Source of the DNA: Crossaster papposus
Lineage: Eukaryota; Echinodermata; Asteroidea; Velatida; Solasteridae
Reading direction: 5' to 3'
DNA: 64,000 nt
Assembly (NCBI GenBank): GCA_037893245.1
Contig: JBAIAA010000443.1
Coordinates: 248,001-312,000 of the forward strand
Made by a program: the position numbers and the translations under genes. Numbering within the stretch: the stretch's first letter is position 1; every line of letters begins with the position of its first letter. Below the pieces are notes generated by a model. The model did not search any database, was not told the origin of the DNA, and saw only the letters and a program-made list of their open reading frames with translations. Below are positions 12,130-23,317 of this stretch, piece after piece.

Positions 12130-12344
12130 CAAATTATGTAGGCCCTACAATTTTTTAATCAAACTCGATTGCTGGTGTCCGGAAATTGGGCAGAAACGGG
12201 CAGTAGCTAGACTTCAGTAGCAATGCCAATGTCATGTTGCACTGAAATTGGCAATTATAAATATTAACCAAGGCATTATGATTTATGGCTACCTTCATTT
12301 TCATTGTGACTTTGCATTCATGAGATCGGCATCAGCCTTTTTTT

Positions 12345-13440
12345 ATAGCTCCATTAGGGGTGTTAGTGGTCGGAGGTGGTCGGAGGTGGTCGGAGGTGGT
12401 CGGAGCTAGCCGGAGGTAGCTTAATGCTGTTGTATACGCGTTGTATACGCTTTGTATAGTTTCCCACAGATTACTGATTACACTGAATACAATTAATACC
12501 TCTGGGTTTCCACAGACCATCAAAATTACATGTTGTCTGCATTTTAAAATAATATTGTTCACTCTAACTATAAGATCCTCTCTTTGGTTCGCGTCAGGTT
12601 TTCATTGTAACGGTTTAATGCGCGCGCCCTCCGGCTAGTAGCTTCCTTCTTATTCCTCCATGCTCCGACCAGGGGGGGGGCGGAGGGGGGGCCCTTCGAG
12701 GTTGTGATTGCGAAACGCTGTGGTACCGTCCATTCTCAAAATAGGGGGGGAACAATTTTCTCACTCGAAAAATAAAGAGTTTTTGGCATCCAATCTTAAC
12801 ATCTTGTCTTTTGTAGTTGTACAAGGTTGTTATTTACCTTAATGATTATCATCCAATGACAATAATTGTATTGAAAATGAAAAAAGCAGTCGAAAAAAAT
12901 AAGCGTTGACGTACCGTTGATGCGCGTGGAGATTGTGCACAAATACTCAAACGACGTTAACAAATACCTCCCCTAAAAAGGGCAATAATAATTGATAAAT
13001 TGTGAAAAATCGTGCTTTGACCCCACTCATTTTTTTCCATAGATAAGTTAAAAAAGGATGTAGCAGTGATATACTGAATTTTTAAAAAAATCTGCCTGTG
13101 ACCCCCTTGCGTTTTATCGTGTTGTTTTCGAACGAAAATGGCAGAAAATGACATCGCCCCAAACAAAATTCGTGTAGATCGTGCCTTCGTACCTGGCTTT
13201 GCGGACGTTGTATGAATCACTAAATGCGGAGAGCGATACACGGAGCAAATCTGTACGTGTTTCAATGGAGCGCTTCGCGGTAGCGATCTATACGTATTTA
13301 CTGTGTGAGATGTGTGGCTCATGAGCGTGGAAGAACGAATGAGATACATTTCAACGTTGGTGGCGCACTTTCTTGGGCCCCTCCTCCGCCCCCCCCCCTG
13401 GCTCCGACTACCTCCGACTTTTACCAACACCCCTCCATTA
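12345..13440. repeat. Foldback region with (GGTCGGAGG)n
   Basis: Several tandem GGTCGGAGGT units at 12366-12420 near TTAGGGGTGTTAGT have an inverted counterpart at 13390-13440 (CTCCGACTACCTCCGAC, CCAACACCCCTCCATTA). Another inverted pair surrounds GCTCCGACCAGG at about 12661 and CCTGGCTCCGAC at about 13397. The interior holds no recognisable protein domain. Confidence 0.55.
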
Positions 13441-13444
13441 GTCC

Positions 13445-14306
13445 TAGTTGCGATAATCGTAACCCACCATCCTCCCGACGGTCGAAGACCGGAGGGTTAC
13501 GAGACAAACTAGTGTACAAAATTGGAGAAGTTGCAATTTCGACCATTTTTGCCAGACTAGTCACCAGATTTGCCGGATTTTAACCACTTTTAAAGATCAT
13601 GACACACATTTGGTGAAATGTTGTTCTCCATGTTCACGACTTCATAAACGAATTAAATACTCGCGCATGCGTGTTGGTTCACGTACGAGTTCTTGTGCGA
13701 TAAACAACGTCCTTACCGCACGGCTAACTCGACTGTGCGCGTGCGTTGTGGTGTGTAGCGTTAGGAATGCAACCTTTTGTGCAACATGGATAAAATTCAC
13801 GATGAACACGATAAACAAGGCGCGATTGGAACGCATCATAATTAATGAGCGCCGAGACAATTCCAAGCACATCCGTGCAGTGAGTTCGCAAGCGGGAATA
13901 GCCGTTTAGCGGCGTACAGCCGAAGCTCCACCCAGTCTGTCTTTCCTTGGTTTACGCTGATTGGTCGGGATTGTTGCTAGGTTCCGAAGTGCGGGGTTTA
14001 AAATGTAAACCTCGTTTGGTGAGAATTTCGCTCAGTCTCTGGTAAGTGTTTGTCATTTTATCCCCAAAATATTTTCTCAATGATGTTTAGAGTGTTATGA
14101 GCGGAGTCATTACACATTGCAGATCAAATCTGTGTTCTTAAAATGTGTGTCATGATCTTTAAAAGTGGTTAAAATCCGGCAAATCTGGTGACTAGTCTGG
14201 CAAAAATGGTCGAAATTGCAAATTCTCCAATTTTGTACACTAGTTGTCTTGTAACCCTCCGGTCTTCGACCGTCGGGAGGATGGTGGGTTACGATTATCG
14301 CAACTA
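13445..14306. mobile_element. Non-autonomous DNA transposon with ~170-bp TIRs and 9-bp TSD (Mutator-like?)
   Basis: The left end TAGTTGCGATAATCGTAACC and right end GGTTACGATTATCGCAACTA begin terminal inverted repeats of about 165-170 bp that run to the ATCATGACACACAT region. The element is flanked by a perfect direct repeat CATTAGTCC (13436-13444 and 14307-14315). Long TIRs with a 9-bp duplication fit Mutator-like elements best. No transposase is visible. The unique interior (about 13610-14145) carries a GCGCATGCG NRF1-like motif, a GTTGCTAGG half X-box and a CTG|GTAAGTG donor-like site, so a captured promoter/first exon is conceivable but unproven. Confidence 0.8.
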
Positions 14307-14310
14307 CATT

Positions 14311-14419
14311 AGTCCGAGTTACTGGACTCTAGTTATCGCTTTTTTAACATTTGGACATCATCTGGCGATGTCCAAATGTTAAAGAAGCGATAACTAGAGT
14401 CCAGTCAGTAACTCGGACT
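14311..14419. mobile_element. Near-perfect 109-nt hairpin element
   Basis: AGTCCGAGTTACTGGACTCT and following bases pair with the inverse ending AGTAACTCGGACT. An inner stem ACATTTGGACATC / GATGTCCAAATGT surrounds a loop ATCTGGC. It abuts the 9-bp-TSD element, and the two share the AGTCC at their junction. Confidence 0.75.
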
Positions 14420-14930
14420 ACTTCAGATCAATGAATCTTAGGAAGAAAATACACTAATCTGCAAATAGCGTCACGCTGTGATTTGAACCGAGGGCCATTG
14501 CTCACAAGCTAAGAATGTTTAATCTAGTATAGGCCATGTGCTGGTTCGAAGGAGTGGTCATTTTTATAAAATTTATGTAGGGCCTAGTTGAGGAGGCATC
14601 AAGCACATGAATTGCAATTATAATTTCATTTGGACAGTGAAGTTGTAATAAAGTCAAAACACAACATCCAGTTGATCATAATTTTGGTCATTTAGTCAAA
14701 TTATAAAGAATTATGACCAAGGAATGCCAATTGTAATGATTCATTTAAATAGGCAAATATGAACCTAATGATGAGTTACAAGACCGGATAAACTTCTTAT
14801 TGACTTGATGTGATGAATTAATTATTAAAAACAATATTTGTATAACAAGAATTACATCTTAAATTGAAACTAGAAATATGGCAGCCAGGAAGAACTGACA
14901 GCGAGGATTGGGCGTAGAATCAACGACCAG
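14420..14930. other. AT-rich stretch, nothing recognised
   Basis: No gene, RNA or bounded repeat could be supported. A local inverted motif occurs around AATTATGACCAAGG / TTTTGGTCATTTAG, but it is short. Confidence 0.4.
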
Positions 14931-15180
14931 GGCCCAATTTCTTGGCTATGTTAACCGCAGAATTCCTCGCTTACGGTCACCATTTTCCGCTAACCGCGAT
15001 AGCAGAAAAATTATGTGCTTACCCTGTAAGCACAGAATCCTTAGTTACGAGTTCTACGCATGCTCAGAGACCAAAATTCCTCGCTAACGTGTGAAATACG
15101 TTTACTGTAAGCACCAAATTTTCTGCTATAGTAAGCAGGGATTTTTTCGCTAACGGTAAGCAGAGCCAAGAAATTGGGCC
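14931..15180. mobile_element. 250-bp MITE
   Basis: Terminal inverted repeats GGCCCAATTTCTTGGCT and AGCCAAGAAATTGGGCC (17 bp, perfect). The interior has repeated GTAAGCA and CCTCGCTAAC motifs in both orientations. No coding capacity. Confidence 0.85.
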
Positions 15181-15584
15181 TAGAGCGCACGGTACATGTA
15201 CGGTACATGTACACAATAGATTTAGCACTCGGCAGCGCGCGCTGCATGCATGCATGACGCGTACAACAGCGATAAAAAGTTGGCCTTTACTATGTGGCCG
15301 TTTTCTAAACGTTTGTTTCGTCTACATTCCGGCTTCATGCAATTCACTATCAGAACTACACAGCGCGGAGCATTTAAAACGACTGGAAAAAAGACTAGGG
15401 GGTGTCGCAATTGAGCAATTAGGTATACCCCACTCTGGGCACGCGATCGCTGCATGTGCTATTATGTATGCATGCAGTATATACTGCAGCGATATCGGCA
15501 AAGTAAACCTCGTGCGATATTGTGACTGTACTGGTTTAAAGTTTTCATAGATTGTTTGAGTGCCAATACAGTGTAAGTCCTGAT

Positions 15585-15685
15585 CCAAGACCGAGCTAGC
15601 CGTTCATTTTGTTCCGCGGCGCGCCGTCCGTATCCAGGCTTATTGAGGACGCCCTAAATGGACCGATCCGGATTTGACCATAAGC
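15585..15685. repeat. Repeat paired in inverse with 24305-24430
   Basis: About 90 bp including CCAAGACCGAGCTAGC, GTTCCGCGGCGCG and AGGCTTATTGAGG appears in reverse orientation at 24305-24430. The 24-kb copy has a 32-bp palindrome inserted relative to this one. Confidence 0.75.
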
Positions 15686-15811
15686 CCCGCCCACCTTAGC
15701 AACGGCATGGCGACGCCATTATACCTCGGTCAAGTTGCACACGCGTGAACATGTACGTACGTACATATATGGTACATGCTCTTGTCAAAGCCTGCAAATC
15801 GAGCACTTTCG

Positions 15812-15999
15812 TGTGATTATTATTATTATTATTATTATTATTTTCTGGTAATAAAACCAAGGATCCTTCAAAAGTGCTCAAGGCACTGTAGCTCGTAAGC
15901 CAGAAGAAACCCGTAGAAAGAGGCTGTGTCAGCCAGGAACACCGGGGCAAACTCCTTCTCTTAGCGATAAGTGTTCTGGGTTCTTTTACTTGCATTATA
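15812..15999 (-). mobile_element. 5'-truncated SINE copy
   Basis: A (TTA)n tract of about 30 nt is followed by the same body as the SINE at 8990-9338 (TCCTTCAAAAGTGCTCAAGG, AGCGATAAGTGTTCTGGG), read on the minus strand. The tRNA-like head is missing. Confidence 0.75.
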
Positions 16000-16102
16000 C
16001 ACTCACAGACCGAGGACCTTCAACATACCGAGGAGGTCCTCGATTTGTTATTAGGTCAAAAATGGCATCTCCTTGGCGATTTATAATTATTGTCAAAATA
16101 TA

Positions 16103-16646
16103 CAATATACATTGTACGCGCGTTGTTTTTGCACTCGGAGCAACGTTATTTCTATATACGTAGGAACAAAATACAATTTGTCTGTTCGTAAAAATTCCAA
16201 ATCTACGGTGGTGTTTTTTTTTCCCATAGCGCACGAATTTGTCTCTTCGTGAAAACTTAAAAACTTGTTTTGCCCATTTTTGTCTCCGCGAATGTATATA
16301 CAATATATATATACATTGTACGCGCGTTGTTTTTGCACTCGGAGCAACGTTATTTTTATCTACACAGAAACACATTATAATTTGTCTATTCGTGAAAACT
16401 GAAAATACGATTTGTGTGAAATTTCCCCCTGTATGATTTTTGTAATCTTAATGATTCAGGCTGATTTTGACAATATTAACCTCGCCAGAATGTTCGTTTC
16501 TATCCACTTAATCGATTTCGGCCAACAAACGAATTTTGAAAAAAATAATGATTTTGGCCAAATTCGTCTCTTTGTGAAAATGCTGACGATGTGGTTGTCA
16601 CGCCGGAACGGCATGGTTAACTCAAACGTTAACGGTTATGGGTTAG
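16103..16646. repeat. Duplicated block, copy 1
   Basis: Matches 17797-18334 with very few differences, at an offset of 1688 bp at the right end. Both include TACATTGTACGCGCGTTG, CACTCGGAGCAACG and repeated AATTTGTCT(G/C/A)TTCGTGAAAA motifs. The second copy is preceded by one more internal unit (17655-17800). Confidence 0.85.
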
Positions 16647-16840
16647 AAGAAACCCGTAGAAAGAGGCTGTGTCAGCCAGGAACACCGGGGCAAACTCCTT
16701 CTCTTAGCGATAAGTGTTCTGGGTTCTTTTACTTGCATTATACACTCACAGACCGAGGACCTTAAACATACCGAGGACGTCCTCGATTTGTTATTAGGTC
16801 AAAAATGGCATCTCCTTGGCGATTTATAATTATTGTCAAC
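16646..16840. repeat. Direct repeat of the 15895-16095 segment
   Basis: GAAGAAACCCGTAGAAAGAG through the GGCATCTCCTTGGCGATTTA region repeats 15902-16090 almost exactly. It includes the inner part of the truncated SINE and the flanking CCGAGGACCTT motif. The duplication therefore carries SINE plus neighbour. Confidence 0.8.
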
Positions 16841-17316
16841 ATTTCAACGGATTTGGAATATGTTCTTGGTTCGTTGTAATGCCAACGTGCAGTGTGTTGT
16901 ATTTCGGCAGTATTTTTTATCCATCCGAACAAGTCAACTTGTAATAGCGCCACCTAGCGGCCAGATTATCGAAGTGTCGTTCGCGTTATTCGCGTCTTCT
17001 TGCAGTCATTTTGGGAAAGCGTCATTTTCATCGGCTCAAGTTCAGACCTAAAGAAAGTGCCCTAATGTTATGGTACGTACATTATAATTAACAAATATGT
17101 TTAAAACTTTTCTCGTGTACAATTTACATAGGATATTGAAGGAAATAGTAATCGGGTATTGTTGAAATAATTAATTTCACATGTGGAATTCTTTTCGCAT
17201 GTCCGACGTCAGCGTTTTCACGAAGAGACGATTTTGGCCACGGGGAGTTGCACATTGGTTTTGAGAAAATCAGGTTTTAAGTTGGTCACTTTTTGAAAAA
17301 GAGATTTTACCATTAA

Positions 17317-17644
17317 CAGGCCCGTACGCAGGATTTTTTATGGGGGGTGCGAATTTGTACTACTGATGGGACCAAAAATGAAACCAAACATTTTCTGGCC
17401 AGTATCGTTATTTTTACATCAAAATACCATTATTTACCCCGGAAAATGTGGACCTTTTGGTAATTTGGGGGGCGAATTTGTACTGATGGGACCAAAAATG
17501 GGACCTAAATTTTTCGTGTGCCTGTAGTACAGTTATTTCTACATCAAAATACCATTATTTATCAGGAAAATGTGGACCTTTTAGTAATTTTTGGGGTGGG
17601 GGGTGCGTACGCACCCGTCGCACCCCCCCATGCGTACGGGCCTG
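17317..17644. mobile_element. MITE with CAGGCCCGTACGCA ends
   Basis: Ends CAGGCCCGTACGCA and TGCGTACGGGCCTG (14-bp inverted repeats), followed inward by GGGGGGTGCGA and its inverse. Inside are two direct repeats of about 120 bp (TTTGTACT..TGATGGGACC, ATCAAAATACCATTATTTA). The end motif resembles hAT-type termini. A precise target duplication could not be assigned. Confidence 0.7.
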
Positions 17645-17796
17645 ATTAATGTAGATATAAATTTGTATGTTCGTGAAAATTCCAAATCTACGGTGGTGGC
17701 TTTTTTCCCATAGCGCACGAATTTGTCTCTTCGTGAAAACTTAAAAACTAGTTTTGCCCTAATTTGTCTGTTCGTGAATGTATATACAATGTATAT

Positions 17797-18334
17797 ATAC
17801 ATTGTACGCGCGTTGTTTTTGCACTCGGAGCAACGTTATTTCTATCTACGTAGGAACAAAATACAATTTGTCTGTTCGTAAAAATTCCAAATCTACGGTG
17901 GTGTTTTTTTTTCCCATAGCGCACGAATTTGTCTCTTCGTGAAAACTTAAAAACTTGTTTTGCCCATTTTTGTCTCCGCGAATGTATATACAATATATAT
18001 ACATTGTACGCGCGTTGTTTTTGCACTCGGAGCAACGTTATTTCTATCTACACAGAAACACATTATAATTTGTCTATTCGTGAAAACTGAAAATACGATT
18101 TGTGTGAAATTTCCCCCTGTATGATTTTTGTAATCTTAATGATTCAGGCTGATTTTGACAACATTAACCTCGCCAGAATGTTCGTTGCTATCCACTTAAT
18201 CGATTTCGGCCAACAAACGAATTTTGAAAAAAATAATGATTTTGGCCAAATTCGTCTCTTTGTGAAAATGCTGACGATGTGGTTGTCACGCCGGAACGGC
18301 ATGGTTAACTCAAACGTTAACGGTTATGGGTTAG
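17797..18334. repeat. Duplicated block, copy 2
   Basis: Second copy of the 16103-16646 block. Differences include CTATCTACG against CTATATACG and GTTGCTATCC against GTTTCTATCC. Confidence 0.85.
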
Positions 18335-20598
18335 GCAATAATCTTTGGCCCGAACATGGAGGTACTATAGTAGAGCAATCGTCAGCTTTCTCACAACCAT
18401 TACAGTAGGTTCCACCATACCTCCATGGTTCCACATGCCCAATCAAACCAAAAAACATTAACATAAAAAATCCACCCAATTAAGAAATATTTGGTTATAC
18501 TAAAAAATCATTAATTAATATTTTCAAACAATAATAATAATATTCACTTTTCATATTGTTTATTTTATGCATTTAGTTTAACTTTTTAATATAAATGTAC
18601 ATAATGTACATTTTGAATGAGTTTATTATGCAAATGTAGTTATTTATTAATTCTAAATAAATTGAACAGTTAATGCCCAATTGTAATATTTTGTAAATGC
18701 AAGTTTAATTAATGTCCCCCCCCCCCCCCCCCTTCACGGTGTCACTCGAGGTCGGATGGATGTGGTCGCTGCATGTTTGTACTGAATACTACATGTACGT
18801 CCGCCGCGAGGATGTGAAATCGCTAATCGCGTTGCAAAATAGACCACCTAAGGCTAATTGAACCAGGGCAGTATCTAGAATTTTTTTAGTGCCGGCTGTT
18901 TTCGGGCCGAGAGCCGCACGGTCGTACCAGCTCCAACCTCGTTACCATGGCTACGATCTTGCTGCGCCATGTTTTCCCACCATGCCTTGCGTGATCTTAA
19001 CGCGCACGCGCCCATGGAGTCGAGGCTGTGGGCTGTATCAGCTCATTTAGCTGCAAGAACGAGGAGCGCGCGCGCTCGCGGGTCAATGTACATTGTACCG
19101 GTACATGTGCATACAGTGTACGTACGTACGTACATCACCGGCTCTATGATTGAATAAAACAAAACGACGTGACGTCGGATAGTCTAGTCCCCTGACCTAA
19201 TCAACCAGAAATTAGTCAGAATATTTTGGTCTGAGAACCGGAAAACCTGCGAGCGCTCTTGTCTAGTTAAGCATGCGGCAAGTACGCGTATACACATGTA
19301 CGTGCATCAGCGATTGCGGCATGAAGCATGCAAATGGACACGTACAAAATTGCGATGCGATGCGATGCGATGCAGCAAAAAATACAAAATCGCGAGTAAT
19401 TCGGCAAAATTTGTGCCGGCCGGCAAGCTTTATTTTTACCCCGAGTGCCGGCCGGTGATGTTGAATGCTGGCTACCGCCGGCCGGCGCCGGCCAGCGTAG
19501 CTACAACCCTGGCAGTATCCATTTAATTTTATTGACTTCAACCCCCCCCCCCCAACCACACTCCCCCCCCCCAACCCTCCCCCCCCCCCCCCACCCCCCA
19601 CCCCCCAAAAATGTAATGGCCGACTAAACCCCACCCCCCAAAAAAAACCAAAAAAAAAAAAAAAAAAAAAACGTATAGATTTTTATTTAATGATCCCTTT
19701 ATTACTGTCGCCTTTTTGAAGGGCACATGTATTTTGCAGGGTGGCAGATGTTTCTAAAGGACGTTAGATGTTTATAAATAATTTGCGGCCGCGACTTATT
19801 ATTTCGTTGCTGCAAATTATTGTATTATCTCGCGGCCGCGACTTATCTAGCAGCCGCAACTTAATAACATTAGTCATTTCATTGTATCTACATGTACTCC
19901 CCCCCCCCCCCCCCCGCAACAAATATTAAACTAAACACATAATTCACGAACCAGGCCGATATTTTGTTTTTGGGTTGGGCGACTTTGCGAGGGGCAGACA
20001 ACTGGGCGAATTGATGATGGGCGACCTGGCCATTGGGTGACTTGGCGAGGGGGTGATTTTGTAGTGTGCAACTTTGCGAGGGGGCGAATTGACTTGACCC
20101 CCCTCAAGTTACCTGTGATTAATAGCTCATGTGGCCTTTCTAGGCCCCCATAATTTTTCGTACTGAATTTAGTCCGGTACCATTTTCAGATGGTATTGTC
20201 ACTTTTACATGTAACGTCTGGGAACAGACAACAAAAAAAGTTTGTTTAATATTTGAAAGCTGTAAACGCTTTTAATAACCGTGATATATCATGTAATATG
20301 TCCCCCATTGTCTATTACTTATTACAAATTGGCTTATTCGCACATCTCATAGTAGCAAGGCATGTGTTATATAGCTCACACGCATTTTGGGGGGGTAACA
20401 AAAGAACCACAAATATTTTTTAAAAATGCGTCTCCGCAACACTTTGAGCCAATTACCCCTGACCAGAAACCAAATTTGTTATTTTTGGGGGGACCTTAGG
20501 CTTGAATACTAAATAAAGCAGTTTCCTAAGCAATAAGGATGAATAGCAATCAGTCTTGACATGTTTAACAATGAGTATGGTTGCATTTCTCTTTGCAG
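18335..20598. other. Low-complexity intergenic stretch
   Basis: Contains an AT-rich part (18480-18710), poly-C at 18717, TACG-rich sequence near 19120, (GCGAT)n at about 19351, GCCGGCCGG-rich sequence at 19415-19495, a long C-rich then A-rich tract (19540-19670), and a degenerate GGGCGA..TTGGCGAGG repeat (19975-20095). No protein family or RNA was recognised. Confidence 0.5.
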
Positions 20599-20715
20599 GT
20601 GGCCCCTTAGTATATCATCATTTGTGACTGTGTTGAAGTTCTCCAGAGAGGGTTTACATATGAGAGTTTGTTCACCAATAGCAGTTCCCATGGCCTTTAC
20701 AGTTTAAATCCTATT

Positions 20716-23317
20716 ATGGCAGACCTTGGACACAGTGCTTGCAGCAGCACTTCCCTCTGTCCGTCCAGTTGTAACAGTGCTCCAGTTCATACGGATGCCA
20801 GTGATTCTGATTGCGTTTCTCACGTCCGTTTGGATGACACATTGAATACTGCAAATGAACCGTTGAGTGTACGATCTCGCATCCCGTCGCCCATCAGAGA
20901 CTTGACAGATGAGTGTAACATGAAAGTGGTCAAAGAAAATTGGACAAGAAAAACTTCTGCTTCTACTGTGATAAACCACAGGCCAAATTACCCCGTCATC
21001 TCACGTCTTTGCATAAGGAAGAAACCGAAATAGTGCAGATAGTGTCCGCAACCAACAATTTGACCCGCAATAAATTTATGTTAAAGATCCGCAATGCTGG
21101 TAATCACAGACACAATTGCCAAGTACTTCGCCAAGGTAACGGTGTGCTTATAGTAGCATACAGACCCAATCATCGAGTAGGTGCAGATGCATACATGGAC
21201 CATGCATGTATTGCTTTGGCTATTATGTGCGAACTGATCTTTGGAGACATCGTTGCTTACTAAATCCAGTGCTCTCTGCCCCTGAGAATAGCGGTAGTAA
21301 AGGTGTTCGTGTACGTGGCCGAGTTGCTCACAAGAGTGATTTATTGAAACCGCCTCCTCCGGGTGTGTCTTTTGAGCTGAACAAGATTCTCTGTCCGATG
21401 AAGAAAGATGAGGTTGCCTTGATAGCCAAAACCGACTCGTTGGTTATTGAGTTCGCCAAACGTGAATTCCTAAAAATGGGCCATGATGTAGATCAACACG
21501 GATATATCCAAAACAAAAAGCGCGAATTAGGTCGCCTCATCTTACAACTCCGGAAGAATACTGTGCAACCAAATGCATCGCTCGAGCTGTTTGTGCATCC
21601 CCGGCATGTGAATGACATCATTCAGGCTGTCCATGACATTGCTGGCTTTGAGGAACGCAAACAATTGTATAGTGTTCCATCATTGGCACTAAAGATAGGA
21701 CATTCCATAAAAAATGTGCCCTGGTGGTGAAAGGAAATGCTCTAGAGCATGGCCTCAAGCAGAAAGCTGACGACGCAGAACAGTTTTTGGAGTTATGCAA
21801 TTTGAAGTGGCGAGACCATGTATCTGTCCATGCACACCGAACATTGTACCAAGAAAAGCGGAACAAGAATACAGTTCTCCCAACCAATGCAGATGTTGTT
21901 AAGATGTCGTCCTTCCTTAAAGAAGCTGCCAACCAGCAAGTGCAAATTCTGGAAGATGCGTCTGGTGATGGAATCAAACCTGCATGGAAGTGTTTGAATG
22001 AAGTGACACTGTGCCATCTCATAATGTTCAATCGCAGGCGACAAGGGGAGGTGTCAAAGATGCAATTACACGATTTTCACAAGCGCACCACAGCACAACT
22101 TGATGGGGGCTGTGTCTTGAGTGATTTGGAACGGCATCTATGCGAAATGTTCACAGTTGTTGAAATAGTGGGTAAGAAGGGCCGGACTGTACCAGTGCTG
22201 CTGTGTACTGATGCAGTGACATGGTTGGGTGCACTTGTAGCCAAGAGAATTGAAGCTAGAGTAGCGCCAGAGAACACTTACTTGTTTGCGCGCTGTTATG
22301 GAGGCTTGGGCCACATACGAGGAAGTGACCAGCTCCGATCCTATGCTGACATTGTGGGTCTAGATAATCCTACAAGCATCCGGTCTACTAAGCTTCGTAA
22401 ACATGTAGCAACTGCATCACAAATATTATCATTAAAGGAGCATCAGTTGGAGACATTAGCAAACTTCATGGGTCACGACTTGCAAATACACCGTGAATAC
22501 TACCAGCTACCAGACACTGTGCAGAGGGTAACACAATTGTCGAGACTGTTCCTCAGCTTAGAGAGGGGCAACTTGCCTTCCAAGGAGGGCAGGTCCTTGG
22601 ACGAATTGGATGTATTGGGAGGTAAGTACAATTGAAATGGATCTGTGCATGAGGTGCACATGCCCGATGACTGTAAGTTGACCTGGATATATGCATTTAG
22701 ACAATAGTGTTTTATATGTGTTTTTTTCCCAATCACTTCAGAAGGCTTCACGAGTGACGGCACCGATGACACACATGGCAGCGACAATGGCAGTGACGAT
22801 GGCAGTGACGATGGCAGTGACACCCGCAGTGATGGTAACATCGGTGATGTCAACGACACCCGCAGTGATGGTAACATCGGTGATGTCAACGACACCCGCG
22901 GCGATGGTAACATCGGTGATGGCAACATCGGTGATGGCAGGGACACCTGTGGCAGCAGTAAGTTGAAATGTCTTATCAGTGTGTCACCAGCGTCACAATG
23001 TCAGGCAGTCATTGTATGTGTGAAAACTACTGATGAATTTGTGTCTAAAACTGTAATATATGCGTTGTATTACAGTACAGGTTCAAGCAAACAAGACATC
23101 AGTCACGGTGAGGCATCGCCGGAGAACGGCGACACGTCGTAATTGGACGGAAGAGGAGAGAAGAGACGTCATGGAAAGTCTGCACAGATTCCTTGTTCTG
23201 TAGAAAATTCCTGGTAAGCGCGATATTGAAAGATCATGCACCATAGCACTGCAGAGTCGATCATGGAAGAACATCAAAGACTTTTGCCGCAACACACTTA
23301 TTCGAGAACAACGATAA
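20716..23317 (+). pseudogene. Tyrosine-recombinase-like zinc-finger protein with SANT-like tail; disrupted
   Basis: Three exons: 20716-22621, 22742-22957, 23076-23317, joined in matching phase. In order: a C2H2 finger (FCFYCDKPQAKLPRHL, then TSLH), a second C-x2-C-x11-H-x-C finger (CMYCFGYY..LWRHRC), a helical region, and a tyrosine-recombinase-like domain with FNRRRQGEVSKM (Arg I), GKKGRTVPVL (Lys), TKLRKHVAT (Arg II) and FMGHD..HREYYQLPD (His, Tyr). An Asp/Gly/Ser/Asn repeat fills exon 2, then WTEEERRDV..PGKRDIE..RSWKNIKDF, a Myb/SANT-like end. The family is common and uncharacterised in fish and marine invertebrates; I infer a Crypton/YR transposon origin. The frame shifts by -1 near 20936-20939, 21197 and 21709-21714, and a TAG sits at 23201-23203. 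Start chosen as the first ATG in frame after a stop at 20608. Confidence 0.75.
22780..22945 (+). repeat. Minisatellite inside exon 2 of the recombinase-like gene
   Basis: GGCAGTGACGAT units (12 bp) are followed by two copies of a 39-bp unit (GACACCCGCAGTGATGGTAA and 19 more bases), a partial third, and GGTGATGGCAACATC repeats. All keep the reading frame, encoding DDGS and GNIGDVNDTR-type repeats. Confidence 0.85.

Noticed and set aside
13610-13909. 99-codon plus-strand frame inside the 9-bp-TSD element as a transposase
   Set aside because: No DDE/D-type or zinc-finger pattern, unusual composition, and an overlapping minus-strand frame of similar length. Probably non-coding.
19263-19634. Glycine-rich proteins on both strands near 19.3-19.6 kb
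   Set aside because: They are translations of poly-C/poly-G and microsatellite tracts.
22500-22946. Minus-strand 148-codon frame rich in LPSPM repeats
   Set aside because: It is the complement of exon 2 of the recombinase-like gene. The periodicity comes from the plus-strand minisatellite.
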